From assembly GCA_958295895.1 (NCBI GenBank), contig CATQHI010000003.1, positions 732,787 through 796,786 on the forward strand: DNA of 64,000 bases, given 5' to 3'. Under the pieces are notes generated by a model, which did no database searches, was not told where the DNA came from, and saw only the letters and a list, made by a program, of their open reading frames with translations. Source of the stretch: Saprospiraceae bacterium (lineage in GTDB: Bacteria > Bacteroidota > Bacteroidia > Chitinophagales > Saprospiraceae). Position 1 is the stretch's first letter. Each line of letters begins with the position of its first letter. Positions 8,688-18,218 of the stretch are shown here, in pieces. The position numbers and the translations under genes were made by a program.

Positions 8688-10403
8688 ATGCAACGAGGAA
8701 TTTTCTTCTTAGCGGCCTACCTACTTCTGGCAGCCTCCTGTTCCGATGACTTTTTAGATTTAGAGCCCACTGACCAGTTAGCCTCTAGCCAGGTGTTTGT
8801 CGATCAGGGACTGGCTAACGCTTACCTAAATAACATCATCGGCGAGCTACCGGCAGGACAGTATAACAGTCCCGGTCCTGGCTACGGGAATGCTTACCTA
8901 CTTGCTTCCATATCCGATGAGGCCCGTTCCAAAAGCGGGTGGGTACCCTCCAACGCCGTGGTGCGCACCGGTAACATCCAGCCCACTAATCTTGGCGGAC
9001 TGGCGATTTGGGGCGACGCCTACAGTGCGCTGCGCAAGACCAACGAGCTGCTGGCTGCCCTGCCGGATGGCGACTTTGACGATGACTTTAAGGTTACGAC
9101 CGCCGCTAAGCTCCACTTTGTTCGCGGTTGGTTCTACTTTGACCTCGTGCGTCGCTACGGTGGGGTCCCCATCATCACCGAGGTCCAAACCCTGGAGAGT
9201 GAGGATCTACTACCTAGTCGCGACCCGGTGCCCGCCGTGTACGACTTTATCTCCCAGGAGCTCACCATGGCCGCCGAGGGTTTGCCCGATAAACCCGACG
9301 CTCCCGTGGGAGGGCTAAACCGCCAGGCGGCCATCGGACTGCATGCCCGCGCTATGCTGTATGCCGAACGGTGGGCCGAGGCCGCCGCCCTGGCTGACCG
9401 CCTCGTCACCGGCGAGGACAACGCCGGTCTGGCACTTTTTGGGGCCGAACCGGGAAGCCCCGAGGAAGCCGCACAGAATTACCGCGACCTGTTTCTCTCC
9501 TACGGCGGCAACGTGGAAACCCTCTACGAGATTACCTTTCTGCCCCCGGAGCGTGCCCACGAGTTCGACCGCGGCAACTGGCCCGTACGCTGGCGCAATG
9601 ACAATGGCGGGCAGACCGACCCCACGCAGGAAGTCGTCGATGCCTTCCAGACCGCCGATGGGCTCGATATTGACGATCCCGCTTCCGGGTATACTTTAGA
9701 GGACCCGTACAGTAACCGGGAATCACGGTTCTACGCCTCTATCTTCTACCACGGCGCGGAGTTCTCCGAGGTGAAACCCTCGCGCGGTGCACCCTTCATC
9801 GACATGGAGTACAATGCCTTCAACGAGGGGCCAGGCGAGAAGCGGGACGGCAACGCTTCCATTACCGGGTATCTAGTAAGGAAATGGGTCGATCCTAGCC
9901 TGGGATTTGCGCCCGAGGGAGTCAGCCGTACGGCCTGGCAGGAGATCCGCTTCGCCGAAATCTTACTGATCTACGCCGAGGCGGAAAACGAAGCCAACGG
10001 ACCGAGCGAAAAGGTGTACGAGGCTATCAACCGGGTACGGCGGCGGGCTGCACTTCCCCCCCTGGCCGATGGCCTCTCACAGGATGAAATGCGCCAGCGC
10101 ATTCGCCACGAGCGTCGGATCGAACTGGTGTTTGAAAATCACCGTTGGTTTGACCTTCGCCGCTGGGGAATTGCCTCCGAAGTACTCAACGCTACGTTCA
10201 CAGGCATCCAAATAGAACGCGACGGTGTACCTACCGCTGCCGAGAATGGACCGGAGCACGTGTTCGATCCGGCGAAACTTACCTTCACGCCCTTTCAAAC
10301 CGGGCAGTTTGAGAATGTATACCCTGAGCGCTACGACCTCCTGCCGCTACCCCTAGGCGAGGTGGAAGCCAATCCAAACTTGAGCCAGAACCCCGGTTAC
10401 TAG
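8688..10403 (+). CDS. SusD/RagB-family outer-membrane lipoprotein
   Basis: A 571-residue surface lipoprotein. A signal peptide with lipobox ends at C18 (LLAASC), followed by the typical SusD start DDFLDLEPTDQL. Helical TPR-like segments follow, with the conserved late motif RIRHERRIELVFENHRWFDL near residues 465-485. It caps the SusC transporter and binds ligand at the cell surface. It is the second gene of the operon, and its TAG stop overlaps the GTG start of the next gene by one base. The ligand cannot be told from sequence. Confidence 0.95.
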   Translation: MQRGIFFLAAYLLLAASCSDDFLDLEPTDQLASSQVFVDQGLANAYLNNIIGELPAGQYNSPGPGYGNAYLLASISDEARSKSGWVPSNAVVRTGNIQPTNLGGLAIWGDAYSALRKTNELLAALPDGDFDDDFKVTTAAKLHFVRGWFYFDLVRRYGGVPIITEVQTLESEDLLPSRDPVPAVYDFISQELTMAAEGLPDKPDAPVGGLNRQAAIGLHARAMLYAERWAEAAALADRLVTGEDNAGLALFGAEPGSPEEAAQNYRDLFLSYGGNVETLYEITFLPPERAHEFDRGNWPVRWRNDNGGQTDPTQEVVDAFQTADGLDIDDPASGYTLEDPYSNRESRFYASIFYHGAEFSEVKPSRGAPFIDMEYNAFNEGPGEKRDGNASITGYLVRKWVDPSLGFAPEGVSRTAWQEIRFAEILLIYAEAENEANGPSEKVYEAINRVRRRAALPPLADGLSQDEMRQRIRHERRIELVFENHRWFDLRRWGIASEVLNATFTGIQIERDGVPTAAENGPEHVFDPAKLTFTPFQTGQFENVYPERYDLLPLPLGEVEANPNLSQNPGY

Positions 10404-12238
10404 TGCGGCTTCGCAGTGCATCGGTCCTCCTCCTTTGCTCCATCACAAGCTTTGGCCCGCTCCACACCCAACAGTTCGTGGAGCGGGCTCTATCGCTAGG
10501 CATCGATCACTACACCTACGACCCCACCGGCATGGCCGGCGGCGTAGCCGTATTCGACTACAACAACGACGGCTGGCCAGACATCTACCTCACTGGGGGC
10601 TTGGATCCGGATCGGCTGTACGAGAACCAGGGAGATGGAAGCTTTCGCGACGTAAGTCGCGAGCGACGCATCGATGGATTGCGTAGCCTCAATACCATGG
10701 GCGTAGTTGCCGGTGATTTGAATAACGACGGCTACACCGATCTCCTGCTCACCACCGGCCAGGGCGACCACTGCCATCTGCTGCTTAACGAGGGAGGCCA
10801 GTCCTTCATCGATCGGTCCAGCGCAGCCGGTATCATCCATCGAGCCTGGTCCAGTAGTGCCACCCTGGCCGATTACGACGGCGATGGTGACCTCGATATC
10901 TACGTGGGTAACTACGTGAACTACAACGCCCTGCCCTTCGAACAGCACATCACCGGCGCCGAACCCGACTTTTTGTACCGCAACGAGGGGGGACTGCAGT
11001 TCAGTTTGATCGACACTCCCCTCCTTGCGGAGCAAGCCGGCTGCACCCTTGCTACCCTGTTTTCCGATTACGACGACGATGGAGCTGCTGATCTTTTCGT
11101 GCTCAACGACTTCGGTGACCTCTACGAGCCCAATAACCTGCTCCGCAATACCGGGGGAGTGTCCAACCCACCCTTTGAGCGGGTCAGCGAGCGCACCGGC
11201 ATGCGGGCGGCCATTAACGCCATGGGGATCAGTAGCGGTGACCTAAACTCTGATGGACGACTAGACTATTACGTCACCAACATCGGGGATAACCGACTTT
11301 ATCTCAGTCAGTCCGACGGCACGTTCACCGAAAGCGCCCGGCAGTACTACGTCAACGACGGCAGCGGCTCGAGCTGGGGTACCGTACTACAGGACCTTAA
11401 CAACGACGGCTACCTAGACCTATACGTCAATAAGGGCTTCCTGTATGCCCTCGACGTGCCGCAGTATAACCGCGTGTACCTCAGCCGCGGTAAGGAGCTA
11501 TTGTTTGATGATGAATCTCGCGACCTCATCCTACCGGCTACCGTAGCCAACAAGGCCCGGGGTGCGGCTTACGGCGACCTGGACCGCGACGGCGACCTTG
11601 ACTTAGTCGTGGCCGGCGTACGGCTAGACCCGGCGCACACCGCACGTGCACTCATCTATACAAACACGGTGCAGACCAATGCCCACTGGGTACAGCTTCA
11701 CCTGCAGGGTACCCAGGCGAACACCTCCGCCATCGGTGCGCGTGTCGCGGTATACACGCCCGACCGGACCATAGCCCGTGAGCTGACCGCTGGTGGCAGT
11801 TACCTGTCTAGCCACGACCCGGTCCTTCATTTCGGCCTGGGTAGTAGCTCTACCGTAGATAGTATCGTCATCGTTTGGCCAGCCCCGGGGACAAAGGAGG
11901 TCCTACAGCTCCCCACCCTCGACGCCCGTTACACGCTGGTGGAAGGTGGTACCCTCACGACCACCCGAGCAGCGGACGTGGTCACCGACCTTGGCTACCA
12001 GGTGTATCCCAATCCCACCTATGGCTCCCTTTACCTCTCCCACCCCGCGGGCGAAGTACGGCACAGTGCCCGGGTCTACCTCTTCACCGCCTCCGGTCAG
12101 CTGATCCACAGTGGTGCACCAGGTATGCCCTACCCGCCGCGATTGCCCATAGCCGACGACCTTCCGCCCGGGGTATACTACGTAGAAATACGTACCGCGA
12201 CGGCACGTCAGCGCATCAAAGTGATCGTACACGGTTAG
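10403..12238 (+). CDS. Secreted FG-GAP/ASPIC-UnbV (CRTAC1-like) protein with T9SS type A sorting domain
   Basis: A 611-residue protein. An N-terminal signal peptide comes first. Repeated FG-GAP/VCBS calcium-loop motifs follow (DYNNDGWPDIYL, DLNNDGYTDLLL, DYDGDGDLDIYV, DLDRDGDLDLVV), predicting a seven-bladed propeller. An ASPIC/UnbV segment lies at ~415-510 (SAIGARVAVY, HFGLG). The last ~80 residues are a Por-secretion-type tail (VYPNPTYGSLYLS) for T9SS export. It starts at a GTG that overlaps the susD stop, implying translational coupling. It is probably the surface or secreted partner of the SusCD importer (inference). It differs from the FG-GAP lipoproteins of the minus-strand cluster, which lack this tail. 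Confidence 0.85.
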   Translation: MRLRSASVLLLCSITSFGPLHTQQFVERALSLGIDHYTYDPTGMAGGVAVFDYNNDGWPDIYLTGGLDPDRLYENQGDGSFRDVSRERRIDGLRSLNTMGVVAGDLNNDGYTDLLLTTGQGDHCHLLLNEGGQSFIDRSSAAGIIHRAWSSSATLADYDGDGDLDIYVGNYVNYNALPFEQHITGAEPDFLYRNEGGLQFSLIDTPLLAEQAGCTLATLFSDYDDDGAADLFVLNDFGDLYEPNNLLRNTGGVSNPPFERVSERTGMRAAINAMGISSGDLNSDGRLDYYVTNIGDNRLYLSQSDGTFTESARQYYVNDGSGSSWGTVLQDLNNDGYLDLYVNKGFLYALDVPQYNRVYLSRGKELLFDDESRDLILPATVANKARGAAYGDLDRDGDLDLVVAGVRLDPAHTARALIYTNTVQTNAHWVQLHLQGTQANTSAIGARVAVYTPDRTIARELTAGGSYLSSHDPVLHFGLGSSSTVDSIVIVWPAPGTKEVLQLPTLDARYTLVEGGTLTTTRAADVVTDLGYQVYPNPTYGSLYLSHPAGEVRHSARVYLFTASGQLIHSGAPGMPYPPRLPIADDLPPGVYYVEIRTATARQRIKVIVHG

Positions 12239-12252
12239 TCGACTCCACTGAC

Positions 12253-13722
12253 CTACCGGTCCGCCCAATCGGGAAGTACCCCGGCATCAAAACCCCACAG
12301 TAGGGGCAGCACGAAGTAGCAAAACAGCGTGATCACTACAATGGAGATCAGGTTCAACCGCAGCCCCGCCCGTACCATATCCGGTATGGTAAGGTAGCCC
12401 GAACCAAACACCACGGCATTCGGCGGCGTAGCCACCGGTAGCATGAAGGCACAGGTAGCCGCCAGGGTGGCCGGTACCATCAGCGCGTAGGGGTGGACGC
12501 CCAGGGGAATGGCCGCCGCGGCAAACACCGGCATTAGCATCGAGGTGGTCGCCACGTTGCTCGTGATCTCGGTGAGGAAGTTCACCGCCGTAGTGATCAG
12601 CAGGATGACCACGATCAAGCCCACGTGCTCCGGTACCCGCAGTGAGTTACCGATAAAGTCCGCCAGTCCACTTCCTCCGAACCCACTGGCCAGCGCAAAC
12701 CCTCCACCCAGCAACAGTATGATCCCCCACGGCAGCCGCACCGCCTCCTGCCAGGTCAGTAGCGGCTCGTCGATCGAGCGGCCTGGAATAAGAAACAGGG
12801 CGACGCCCCCCGCCATCGCGATGATGGGATCGTCCAGTCCGGGCACAAAGGGCTGCAGTACGCTCGTCCGAAAGATCCACGCCAGGGCAGTAAGCGTAAA
12901 GACTACGAGCACCTTCTTTTCCTCCCGGCTCATCGGCCCCAGCGCCGCCAGCTGCCGCCGCACTTCCTGCCGCCCCCCGGCAAAGCCCGCCTTCTCAAAC
13001 TGAAACGCTACCCGTGTGAGGTACCACCAGCACAGCGCGAGCAGAAGCAGGGAAACGGGAAACCCAATCGTGAACCACTGCGCAAAGGTGATCTCCACCC
13101 CAAAGGCCTCCTGTACCACGCCCACCAATACCAAATTCACCGGGGTGCCAATCAGGCTGGCCATCCCCCCGATCGAAGCACTATAGGCCACCGCCAGCAT
13201 GAAGGCCTTGCCGAACTGATCGTTCTCGTCCACCTCCGGGGTGGTAGGATCGTCGCGTAGCTGGGCCACGATAGCCGCCGCGATCGGTAGCATCATCACC
13301 GCCGTCGCCGTGTTAGAAATCCACATCGAGAGCAGCCAGGTAGCCACCATGGCCCCCAGGATAATCAGCCGCACGTTGCTGCCGATCAGGGCAATGGTGC
13401 CCAGCGCGATGCGGTGGTGCAGGTCCCACTTTTCGATGGTCATCGCGATCAGAAAGCCCCCCAGAAACAGAAAGACGTAGCGGTGCCCGTAGGCGGCCGT
13501 TGTCGTCTCCAGGTCGAGCCCCCCGGTCAGAGGAAACAAAATGATCGGTAGCAGGGCCGTCACCGCGATGGGCACCGCCTCGGTGATCCACCACACCGCC
13601 ATCCAGGCCGTCGTAGCCAGTACCGCCACCCCAGGCGTACCGAGCGTGGCGGGGCGGAACAGCCCCAGGATCAGAAAAAAGAACAACGGCCCCAGCAGGA
13701 GCCCAACACGCTTGGTCGTCAT
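12253..13722 (-). CDS. DASS/SLC13 family sodium:dicarboxylate-type transporter
   Basis: A 489-residue inner-membrane transporter of the divalent anion:Na+ symporter family, with about 11-12 membrane segments. Both halves carry the SNT signature: ISNTATAVMM near residue 135 and EITSNVATTSMLMP near 390. The family moves C4-C6 carboxylates or sulfate, and the exact substrate is open. It lies 9 bases downstream of a glycerate kinase, so uptake of an organic acid for that pathway is plausible (inference). The 3' end faces the ASPIC/UnbV gene with a 14-base gap and no clear terminator. Confidence 0.88.
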   Translation of the reverse strand: MTTKRVGLLLGPLFFFLILGLFRPATLGTPGVAVLATTAWMAVWWITEAVPIAVTALLPIILFPLTGGLDLETTTAAYGHRYVFLFLGGFLIAMTIEKWDLHHRIALGTIALIGSNVRLIILGAMVATWLLSMWISNTATAVMMLPIAAAIVAQLRDDPTTPEVDENDQFGKAFMLAVAYSASIGGMASLIGTPVNLVLVGVVQEAFGVEITFAQWFTIGFPVSLLLLALCWWYLTRVAFQFEKAGFAGGRQEVRRQLAALGPMSREEKKVLVVFTLTALAWIFRTSVLQPFVPGLDDPIIAMAGGVALFLIPGRSIDEPLLTWQEAVRLPWGIILLLGGGFALASGFGGSGLADFIGNSLRVPEHVGLIVVILLITTAVNFLTEITSNVATTSMLMPVFAAAAIPLGVHPYALMVPATLAATCAFMLPVATPPNAVVFGSGYLTIPDMVRAGLRLNLISIVVITLFCYFVLPLLWGFDAGVLPDWADR

Positions 13723-13731
13723 AGCCGATAC

Positions 13732-14829
13732 TTACTGCCGCCTCACTAGATAGGCATAAATGGCCTCTTCCACCCGCTCGGCCGCTTCCCGCACCGCCCT
13801 GGCCTCGTCCATTCCTTTAGCGACCAGCGGTATAACCGCCTCCGCACCAAGCGCCGCGGCACTAAGTGCACTGCGCCCGCACACGACCACCGTAGGCCGC
13901 GCGAGGCCGAGTACACCCCCCACCAGCTTTCCGCGTAGCGTCTGCTGATCGACTGCACCCTCACCGGTCACGATAAGATCCGCCTCCTCCGCCAACTCCC
14001 GCACCCCTAATACTTCAAATAGTACCTCGGTACCCGACCGCAGGTGTGCACCAAGAAACGCCGCCGCACCCGCTCCCAGGCCACCCGCGGCCCCGGCCCC
14101 CGGCAGCTCATGTACCTGCTGGCCCAGGTCACGCCGGATACAGCCAGCAAAATGTAGCATACCGTATTCTAATCCCGCGAGTTCACCGGGTACCGCTCCC
14201 TTCTGTAGCGCGTAGGAATACGTTGCACCCTCCGGTCCCGTCAGCGGATTAGTAACATCACAGGCCGCCGTGATCGTAGCTTGTGCGAGTGCCGCCAACC
14301 GCCCCGCCGCATCAATCCGATTTACCCACGCCAGGGAGTCCGCCATGGGGACAAAGTCCTCCCCCTGCGCCCCAATAAAGCGGTACCCCAGCGCAGCCGC
14401 CATACCCGCCCCGCCGTCGTTCGTAGCACTGCCCCCCAAGAATAGCGTCACCTCCCGCGCCCCCCGCGCCAGGGCATCGTCGATCAGCATGCCCACCCCG
14501 ATGGTGGTCGTATTCTTCGGGTGCCGCCGCTGCGGCGGCACCAGCTGCAGCCCACAGGCCCGGGCCGATTCGATCACCGCCCGCCCACCACCCAGCAGGT
14601 ACTCCACCGTAATCCAGCGCCGTAGCGGACCACGCACCCGCAACCGCCGTACCTGCAGGCCCGCCTGCCCCCGCAGTAGGTCCATACTCCCCTCCCCCCC
14701 GTCGGCCAGCGGTTGTACGATCACCTCCGCTCCGGGCAGGGCACGGACGATACCCCGCCGCAGCGCCTCCGCGGCCGCAACCGCCGTCAGGCTTCCCTTG
14801 AACTTATCCGGACAGACCAGTATCCGCAC
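13732..14829 (-). CDS. Glycerate kinase, type 1 (GarK/GlxK family)
   Basis: A 365-residue enzyme that phosphorylates D-glycerate using ATP. The family N-terminus is clear: ILVCPDKFKGSLTA and later QPLADGGEGSMDLL. Other family motifs are LFLGGSATNDGGAGMAAALGY at about 130-150 and LIVTGEGAVDQQTLRGK at about 287-303. The length fits the family (about 370-380). Whether it makes 2- or 3-phosphoglycerate is not readable from sequence. It is 6 bases after a DUF1080 gene and 9 bases before the DASS transporter, forming a likely sugar/organic acid operon. Confidence 0.92.
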   Translation of the reverse strand: MRILVCPDKFKGSLTAVAAAEALRRGIVRALPGAEVIVQPLADGGEGSMDLLRGQAGLQVRRLRVRGPLRRWITVEYLLGGGRAVIESARACGLQLVPPQRRHPKNTTTIGVGMLIDDALARGAREVTLFLGGSATNDGGAGMAAALGYRFIGAQGEDFVPMADSLAWVNRIDAAGRLAALAQATITAACDVTNPLTGPEGATYSYALQKGAVPGELAGLEYGMLHFAGCIRRDLGQQVHELPGAGAAGGLGAGAAAFLGAHLRSGTEVLFEVLGVRELAEEADLIVTGEGAVDQQTLRGKLVGGVLGLARPTVVVCGRSALSAAALGAEAVIPLVAKGMDEARAVREAAERVEEAIYAYLVRRQ

Positions 14830-14835
14830 CCCGCC

Positions 14836-15570
14836 CTAAAGCTCCCGGACCCAGATGTTACGGTAGGACACCAGGTTGCCGTGGTCCTGCAACTTGATCA
14901 CATCGTCACCGTGGGGTAGGTAATGGGGTAGGCCGATGTACTCCGTGGCCCCTTTGATCTCGAAATTATTCAGCACGACGACTCCGTTCATCAGCAGGGT
15001 CACGTAGGCCGGCCGCACGACGATGCCGTCCTTGCTGAAATGAGGCGCGGAATAGATGATGTCGTAGCGCTGCCACTCGCCCATCGGCTTGAGGGCATTG
15101 ACCAGGGGCGGCGTCTGCTTGTAGATTGAGCCGGCCTGGCCGTTGGTATAGGTATCGCTGCCCTCGCTTTCGAGCACCTGCACCTCGTAGCGGCCCTGGA
15201 GAAAAATGCCGCTGTTGCCCCGGCCCTGTCCCTCCTTATCGGGCTCATCGGGCGACTTCCACTCCACGTGCAGCTGCATATCGCCAAACTTGCGGCGGGT
15301 GCTGATGTAGCCGGAGCCGGGTTTGACTACCAGCGCATCTCCCTCACTGGTCCACTCCGCGGGGCCCTGGGTATCGTCGTCGACCCACTCACTCGCATCG
15401 GCCCCGGGGCCCAGCAGCACGATGGCATCGCTGGGCGGGGCGCCCATCTCGCTACCGGGCTGCACCTTCGGCGGTACGGGTTCGTAAAACTCAGTAGCGG
15501 TGGGGTCGGTGATCTGCCCGCAGGCCATACCGGTCACGGCCATACAGACTAAAAGTAGAGAAATACGCAT
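14836..15570 (-). CDS. DUF1080 (3-keto-disaccharide hydrolase-like) secreted protein
   Basis: A 244-residue exported protein. The start is placed at the ATG at 15570 because it begins a signal peptide (MRISLLLVCMAVTGMACGQ); an upstream in-frame start at 15594 would add eight residues. The DUF1080 concanavalin-like fold is seen in WTSEGDALVV, GYISTRRKFGDMQLHVEW, GNSGIFLQGRYEVQVLES and a C-terminal LQDHGNLVSYRNIWVREL. Known family fact: characterised members cleave 3-keto-glucosides, but others only bind. It forms an operon with glycerate kinase, fitting sugar-derivative breakdown (inference). Confidence 0.85.
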   Translation of the reverse strand: MRISLLLVCMAVTGMACGQITDPTATEFYEPVPPKVQPGSEMGAPPSDAIVLLGPGADASEWVDDDTQGPAEWTSEGDALVVKPGSGYISTRRKFGDMQLHVEWKSPDEPDKEGQGRGNSGIFLQGRYEVQVLESEGSDTYTNGQAGSIYKQTPPLVNALKPMGEWQRYDIIYSAPHFSKDGIVVRPAYVTLLMNGVVVLNNFEIKGATEYIGLPHYLPHGDDVIKLQDHGNLVSYRNIWVREL

Positions 15571-15609
15571 GATCGCTGGTGTTGTTGCGGCCAAGTTACA
15601 CCGCCCACC

Positions 15610-16554
15610 TCACTTCCCGGCAACTTCTGCGCGACCGGCGTACGGCACCGTGAAGTGGTACAAATCACGCGCCGCCCAGCTATTCGCGAATACCTCCCGC
15701 GCCTCCCGTTCGTGGGCCTCGACGCTCCGGTACCGTGCACTGAAATGTCCTAGCACGAGCTGCTTTGCACCGGCGTGTAGCGCCACCCGAGCCGCTTGTT
15801 TTGCCGTGCTGTGTCCCTTTTGTGCCGCTTCGTCTGCCATATCTTCCAGGAAGGTAGCCTCGTGGTACAGCAGGTCCACCCCCCGGACGTAGTCGGCCAG
15901 CTCCGCAAAGTAGACGGTATCCGAGCAGTAAGCGTAAGCACGGGGCGGGGCCGCCGGTGCCACCAACTCGGTGTGGGGCACGAGCTCCCCGGTGACCGTT
16001 TGGTAGTCCCCGCCCCCCTTAATATCGGGAATAGCCGTCCAGGGAATACCGTACTGCACGATCTTGTCCTTGCGAATGTTGGGCTCCCGCGGCCGCTCGC
16101 GGATCAGGTAGCCATTGGTGGGAATACGGTGCCGCAGAGGAAAGGTAAAAATCTCTAGTTCGCCGCTCCCGGTAAGTAAGCTGAGCTCGGTCGCCGTATG
16201 CTCCTCGAAGGTCAGCGGGAAGGGCAGACGCCAGCGGTCGAGCTCGAGCAGTGGACTGAGTTTAGCGCGTAGTCCCGGCGGACTGACGATACGCAGCGGT
16301 GTAGTACGGCCCTGGAGGGAAAGACTGGTAATTAGGCCCGGAAGCCCGAAGTAATGGTCGCCGTGCAGGTGGGTGATCAGGATGGTATCGGTGCGGCCCA
16401 GCCCGGTACCGGCGGCCTGGAGCTGGAGCTGGGTGCCCTCGCCGCAGTCGATGAGTACGTCGGTGGTCTCACTACGCAGCAAGTGGGCCGAGGCGTGGCG
16501 CTCCGGGGTGGGTACAGCCCCGTTGGAGCCGAGGATGATGACCTCGAAGCGCAT
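15610..16554 (-). CDS. rnz: Ribonuclease Z
   Basis: A 314-residue metallo-beta-lactamase-fold endonuclease that trims tRNA 3' trailers. It has ILGSNGAVPTPERHASAHLL at the N-terminus, the zinc motif THLHGDHYFGLPGL near residue 62, YHEATF near 210 and LGHFSARY near 270. The length is normal for bacterial RNase Z. It follows the STAS gene by 15 bases. It carries a copy of the GC-rich 19-mer (15942-15960) in its coding sequence, read there as APAAPPRA. Confidence 0.95.
   Translation of the reverse strand: MRFEVIILGSNGAVPTPERHASAHLLRSETTDVLIDCGEGTQLQLQAAGTGLGRTDTILITHLHGDHYFGLPGLITSLSLQGRTTPLRIVSPPGLRAKLSPLLELDRWRLPFPLTFEEHTATELSLLTGSGELEIFTFPLRHRIPTNGYLIRERPREPNIRKDKIVQYGIPWTAIPDIKGGGDYQTVTGELVPHTELVAPAAPPRAYAYCSDTVYFAELADYVRGVDLLYHEATFLEDMADEAAQKGHSTAKQAARVALHAGAKQLVLGHFSARYRSVEAHEREAREVFANSWAARDLYHFTVPYAGRAEVAGK
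15942..15960 (+). repeat. GC-rich 19-mer copy (N=C), inside rnz
   Basis: Exact match to GGGGCGGGGCCGCNGGTGC with N=C, in the coding sequence of rnz. The same variant occurs at 32080-32098 in a different reading frame. Confidence 0.8.
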
Positions 16555-16569
16555 GGGAGATTGAAAGGC

Positions 16570-16953
16570 CTACTCGTCGCCGGGCTCGGCCTGTAGGTCG
16601 CGCTGGAGCTCCTCCATAAAGATGAAGTCGACCGCCTCGCTCTTGGTGGGCAGGATAGTGAGGACGGTATCGACCTTACTGATTTCGACGAGTCGCTTTA
16701 CGGCACTGTGTACTACGCCGGTGACCACGAAGGTGCCCAGGTTACTCCACAGGCGGCGGGCGGTGAGGATGGCGCTGAGCCCGCTGCTATCGACGTACTT
16801 GACGGTACTGAGGTCCAGGATGAGGTTGGCGATGCCCTCGTTAGCCATGATGACGAACTCGGATTTCAGCTGCGGGGCGATGGCCGAGTTGAGGTTCTCC
16901 TCATCGGGGGTAAAGACACTGTAGCGTTCCTGCTTGTCGGTGCTGAATTTCAT
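16570..16953 (-). CDS. STAS-domain anti-sigma factor antagonist-like protein
   Basis: A 127-residue single STAS domain. The phosphorylatable serine region reads VKYVDSSGLSAILTARRLW (DSSGLS at about residues 56-61), followed by GVVHSAVKRLVEISKVDTVL. In the family such proteins bind anti-sigma factors and are switched by phosphorylation of that serine. No partner kinase is near. It precedes rnz by 15 bases and appears to have its own promoter at 16985-16992. Confidence 0.88.
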   Translation of the reverse strand: MKFSTDKQERYSVFTPDEENLNSAIAPQLKSEFVIMANEGIANLILDLSTVKYVDSSGLSAILTARRLWSNLGTFVVTGVVHSAVKRLVEISKVDTVLTILPTKSEAVDFIFMEELQRDLQAEPGDE

Positions 16954-16984
16954 CGGTAGGGGATGGGTTGATCGTGGTAGCCGG

Positions 16985-16992
16985 CAAATGTA
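16985..16992 (-). promoter_or_regulatory. Predicted -7 element upstream of the STAS-rnz genes
   Basis: The complement reads TACATTTG, an exact match to the Bacteroidota -7 consensus TAnnTTTG, 31 bases before the STAS start. I see no convincing -33 box. Confidence 0.45.
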
Positions 16993-17012
16993 GGCAATCG
17001 GCCACAGACTAG

Positions 17013-18209
17013 CTAGTCACGCACCTGCAGGAAGAACACACTCAGGGCCAGTAGCACCAGCATCAGCAGGGCTACCACCCCCAGCCCTACCCGCAGCCCG
17101 GCGACGCCCGGAAAGAGCGCCATGCCCTCCGGCAGCAGTGAATTCTGGTAGTCAGAGATGAAGCCAATGATGGGCGGACCGAACAGGAAGGCCGAGTAGC
17201 CGATCGTGCTGACCGAAGAAATACCCACCCCCGGCCGCAGCCCCGGTACCTTACTGGCCTCGCTGAATACAACAGGGATGATGTTGGCCACCCCGAGTCC
17301 CACCAGAGCAAAGCCAGCGATGGCCACCCCGGGTAGGGGGAAAAGTAGGGCCAACATGATGCCAAAAAAGGCTAACAGCGACCCGCCGCGCACCACATGG
17401 ACGGAGCCGAAGCGTAGGCGAATGTAATCGCCGAGTCCACGCCCAACGAACATGGCCCCACTCAGCGCCGCCTGCCCGATGGGGGCCAGCGCCTCGGCAC
17501 TGCCCGTCACGCGGGTCATATAAATCGGGGACCAGTCGGCCACCCCACCCTCCCCGATCATGGTACAGAGTGAACAGATGCCGAGCAAGACGATGGCCGT
17601 GCTGAAGTTAGACGAGGAGCCTGAGCTACCCTCCGCCGCTACCGGATCGTCGGATAATAGACCGGGCCGGGCATAGAAGGCCGCCGCAAGTGTGAGGATA
17701 GTGACGGCGATGAAGTGCTGACCTACGTCTAACCCCAGGGCAATGAAAGCAGCGGCGGTCCCCGCCCCGACGAACATGCCACCGCTAAAGCAAGCGTGAA
17801 AGGAGGAGGTGATGGGCCTCCCCCATAGCTTTTCTACATCCACCGCCTGGGCGTTCATGCCCACATCCATCACTCCGGTCGATACACCCACTAGCGGCAT
17901 CACGAATAGCAACGCCAGGTAGCCCGGCATAAAGGCGATGAGCGGCACCGTAGCGATGAATACCAACGTAGAAAAAATGGTAAGTCTCCGGCTGCCGTAG
18001 CGTACGATCAGGAAGCCGGCCAGGGGCATCGCCACCAGGGCCCCTACGGCCAGGCAGGTAAGCGCAAAGCCGGTCTGCCCATTGTCCATACCGTATACCT
18101 CCTGCAGGCGGGGTAGGCGGCTGGTCCAGTTGGCGTAGATAAAGCCGTTGATCGCGAAAGTGAGTCCGACGGCGATGCGGCTACGCAGGAGGGGGGCGGG
18201 GCGTTCGAT
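17013..18209 (-). CDS. MFS transporter (fucose-permease/YbjJ-like) with no ordinary start codon
   Basis: A 12-segment major-facilitator protein. The first in-frame ATG is at 18089, but that start would drop the first helix. In-frame sequence upstream reads AVGLTFAINGFIYANWTSRL then PRLQEVYG, the expected helix 1 and SRLP loop of this family. The open frame runs back to the stop of the preceding FG-GAP gene (18219-18221). It contains no ATG, GTG or TTG, only ATC at 18209 and CTG at 18188. Start at ATC, start at CTG, or a local sequencing error are all possible; the given start is the ATC. It is closely coupled to the FG-GAP operon, being in the same frame 9 bases after its last stop. Substrate unknown, perhaps a sugar. 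Confidence 0.75.
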   Translation of the reverse strand: MERPAPLLRSRIAVGLTFAINGFIYANWTSRLPRLQEVYGMDNGQTGFALTCLAVGALVAMPLAGFLIVRYGSRRLTIFSTLVFIATVPLIAFMPGYLALLFVMPLVGVSTGVMDVGMNAQAVDVEKLWGRPITSSFHACFSGGMFVGAGTAAAFIALGLDVGQHFIAVTILTLAAAFYARPGLLSDDPVAAEGSSGSSSNFSTAIVLLGICSLCTMIGEGGVADWSPIYMTRVTGSAEALAPIGQAALSGAMFVGRGLGDYIRLRFGSVHVVRGGSLLAFFGIMLALLFPLPGVAIAGFALVGLGVANIIPVVFSEASKVPGLRPGVGISSVSTIGYSAFLFGPPIIGFISDYQNSLLPEGMALFPGVAGLRVGLGVVALLMLVLLALSVFFLQVRD

Positions 18210-18218
18210 GGCGCGAAA

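Noticed and set aside
5575..12238. Polysaccharide utilisation locus
   Set aside because: SusC and SusD are present, but no glycoside hydrolase, lyase, esterase, sulfatase or hybrid sensor is in the locus.
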